A DNA stretch of 64,000 nt, from assembly GCF_000332195.1 (NCBI RefSeq), contig NZ_KB235922.1, forward strand, positions 2,194,211 through 2,258,210, in the 5' to 3' direction. Numbering within the stretch: the stretch's first letter is position 1; each line of letters starts with the position of its first letter. This DNA comes from Pleurocapsa sp. PCC 7319 (GTDB lineage Bacteria > Cyanobacteriota > Cyanobacteriia > Cyanobacteriales > Xenococcaceae). The translations under genes were made by a program, and so were the position numbers. The notes under the pieces are model-generated. The model saw nothing but the letters and a program-made list of their open reading frames with translations, had not been told where the DNA came from and did no database searches. This document shows, piece by piece, positions 63,431 to 64,000 of the stretch.

Positions 63431-64000
63431 CCATTTCCAATGGACGCAGCACCAGCCATCTTTATAGGTTTGGTTGAGTTTTTAGGAGTATACCTAGCAA
63501 AGTCTATAAACAAACCCCAAGCATCGGCAAATCTCAATGGTAGTTGCTGCTGTTTGAATCGTGGTGATTCAACTTTGCTCAAATTCAATTCTGATAAAAG
63601 CGATCGCTCTATTAACTCTGTCGAGCTAACTTCTACGTCTGAATATTTACCCGATAGGTAATCCTTTAATTCCTGTCTGAAAAATCCCGACGTACCACCC
63701 GTATAAACGAGCCTATCTAACTGTCTTTGAGTAGGAAGAACTTCATCTAACCAGCCTTCAAGTAATTGCCAATATTCTCTCTTTGAATTACTTATAGCAG
63801 TTTCAATCCTGCTTTTTTCAACTTCCGCCTTCTGTTTATCCCTAGACTTTACTAACTCTTCTACTACAATCTTAGTTATTAATCTCTCTTCACCTAATGC
63901 AGTTTTGTGGTTAATAATATTCTCTTCACAAGTATAAATAGCAGATTGAATATCTTCTCTGGTTAATCCAGATGTTTTCTTAATAATGCGATCGCTAAAA
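63427..64000 (-). CDS. ParM-like actin ATPase, C-terminal part (runs off window end)
   Basis: The minus strand is open from the window end to a TAA at 63427-63429, about 190 codons. The motif LVYTGGTSGFFRQEL matches the second phosphate/adenosine motif of ParM-type actins, followed by LPLRFADAWGLFIDFARY and a closing GAASIGNG. A helical section (EEERLITKIVVEELVKSRDKQKAEVEKSRIE) precedes it. It would form filaments that segregate a plasmid. The start and N-terminal half lie beyond the window. The plus-strand frame at 63440-63661 is a shadow. Confidence 0.78.
   Translation of the reverse strand, partial: FSDRIIKKTSGLTREDIQSAIYTCEENIINHKTALGEERLITKIVVEELVKSRDKQKAEVEKSRIETAISNSKREYWQLLEGWLDEVLPTQRQLDRLVYTGGTSGFFRQELKDYLSGKYSDVEVSSTELIERSLLSELNLSKVESPRFKQQQLPLRFADAWGLFIDFARYTPKNSTKPIKMAGAASIGNG

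Noticed and set aside
63440-63661. 73-codon plus-strand frame
   Set aside because: It is antisense to a well-supported ParM-like frame that runs off the window end.

Overview
The window reads as cyanobacterial DNA. HIP1-type octamers (GCGATCGC) are scattered throughout. The left part carries genes typical of cyanobacterial chromosomes: ndhS, a cyAbrB regulator, an RRM-type Rbp protein, DUF2808, DUF1517 and HAS-barrel proteins, cobU and mazG. Non-coding DNA is AT-rich, with heptanucleotide tandem repeats and palindromic repeats of the kind common in large filamentous or baeocyte-forming cyanobacteria. No species can be named from this.

Region 1 (1 to about 31.1 kb) looks chromosomal. It starts inside a sensor kinase, followed by a Ski2-like helicase and a co-oriented set on the minus strand: FHA/PAS/GAF kinase, response regulator, Amt ammonium channel. 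Next come surface or glycan genes (glycosyltransferase, NeuD-type acyltransferase), an FAD protein, a YdcF-type protein, a CPBP protease, cyAbrB, cobU, a FAD oxidoreductase with mazG, a divergent HxlR/AhpD-like pair, a fasciclin protein, a thioredoxin-like protein, rbp, DUF2808, HAS-barrel and ndhS. Two related MITE-like elements (957-1158 and 15209-15348) lie here in opposite orientation.

Region 2 (28.2 to 34.3 kb) is a signalling locus broken by an insertion sequence. A hybrid histidine kinase is followed by a REC-GGDEF-EAL gene whose EAL domain stops at the 22-bp terminal inverted repeat of an IS (32616-34002). The rest of the EAL domain is not on the other side and no target duplication is visible, so the IS sits at a rearrangement or replicon-fusion junction.

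Region 3 (34.3 to 64 kb) has the content of a large conjugative plasmid or integrated element. Replication and repair genes are dnaX- and holA-like clamp-loader genes, a DUF1998 helicase, a family A DNA polymerase without the 5' nuclease, a TOPRIM protein and a Ycf46-like AAA ATPase. Transfer-related genes are a VirD4/TraG-type coupling protein and a five-gene minus-strand run with a VirB9/TraK-like secreted protein, a DUF6753-like membrane protein and a ParA-like ATPase. Maintenance genes are three toxin-antitoxin-like pairs and the C-terminal part of a ParM-like actin. There are also two orphan LuxR-type regulators. Three copies of an unusual inverted repeat (12 to 20 bp arms, always a 16-nt spacer) occur only here.

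The most interesting locus is 48256-51986. A long prokaryotic Argonaute with an intact-looking guide-binding MID motif but a dead PIWI active site overlaps by 13 bp an unrecognised helical protein. The C-terminal 120 residues of that protein match a module I associate with cyanobacterial conflict proteins. This fits a guide-directed, probably abortive, defence system with a new effector or signalling partner, carried on a mobile replicon.
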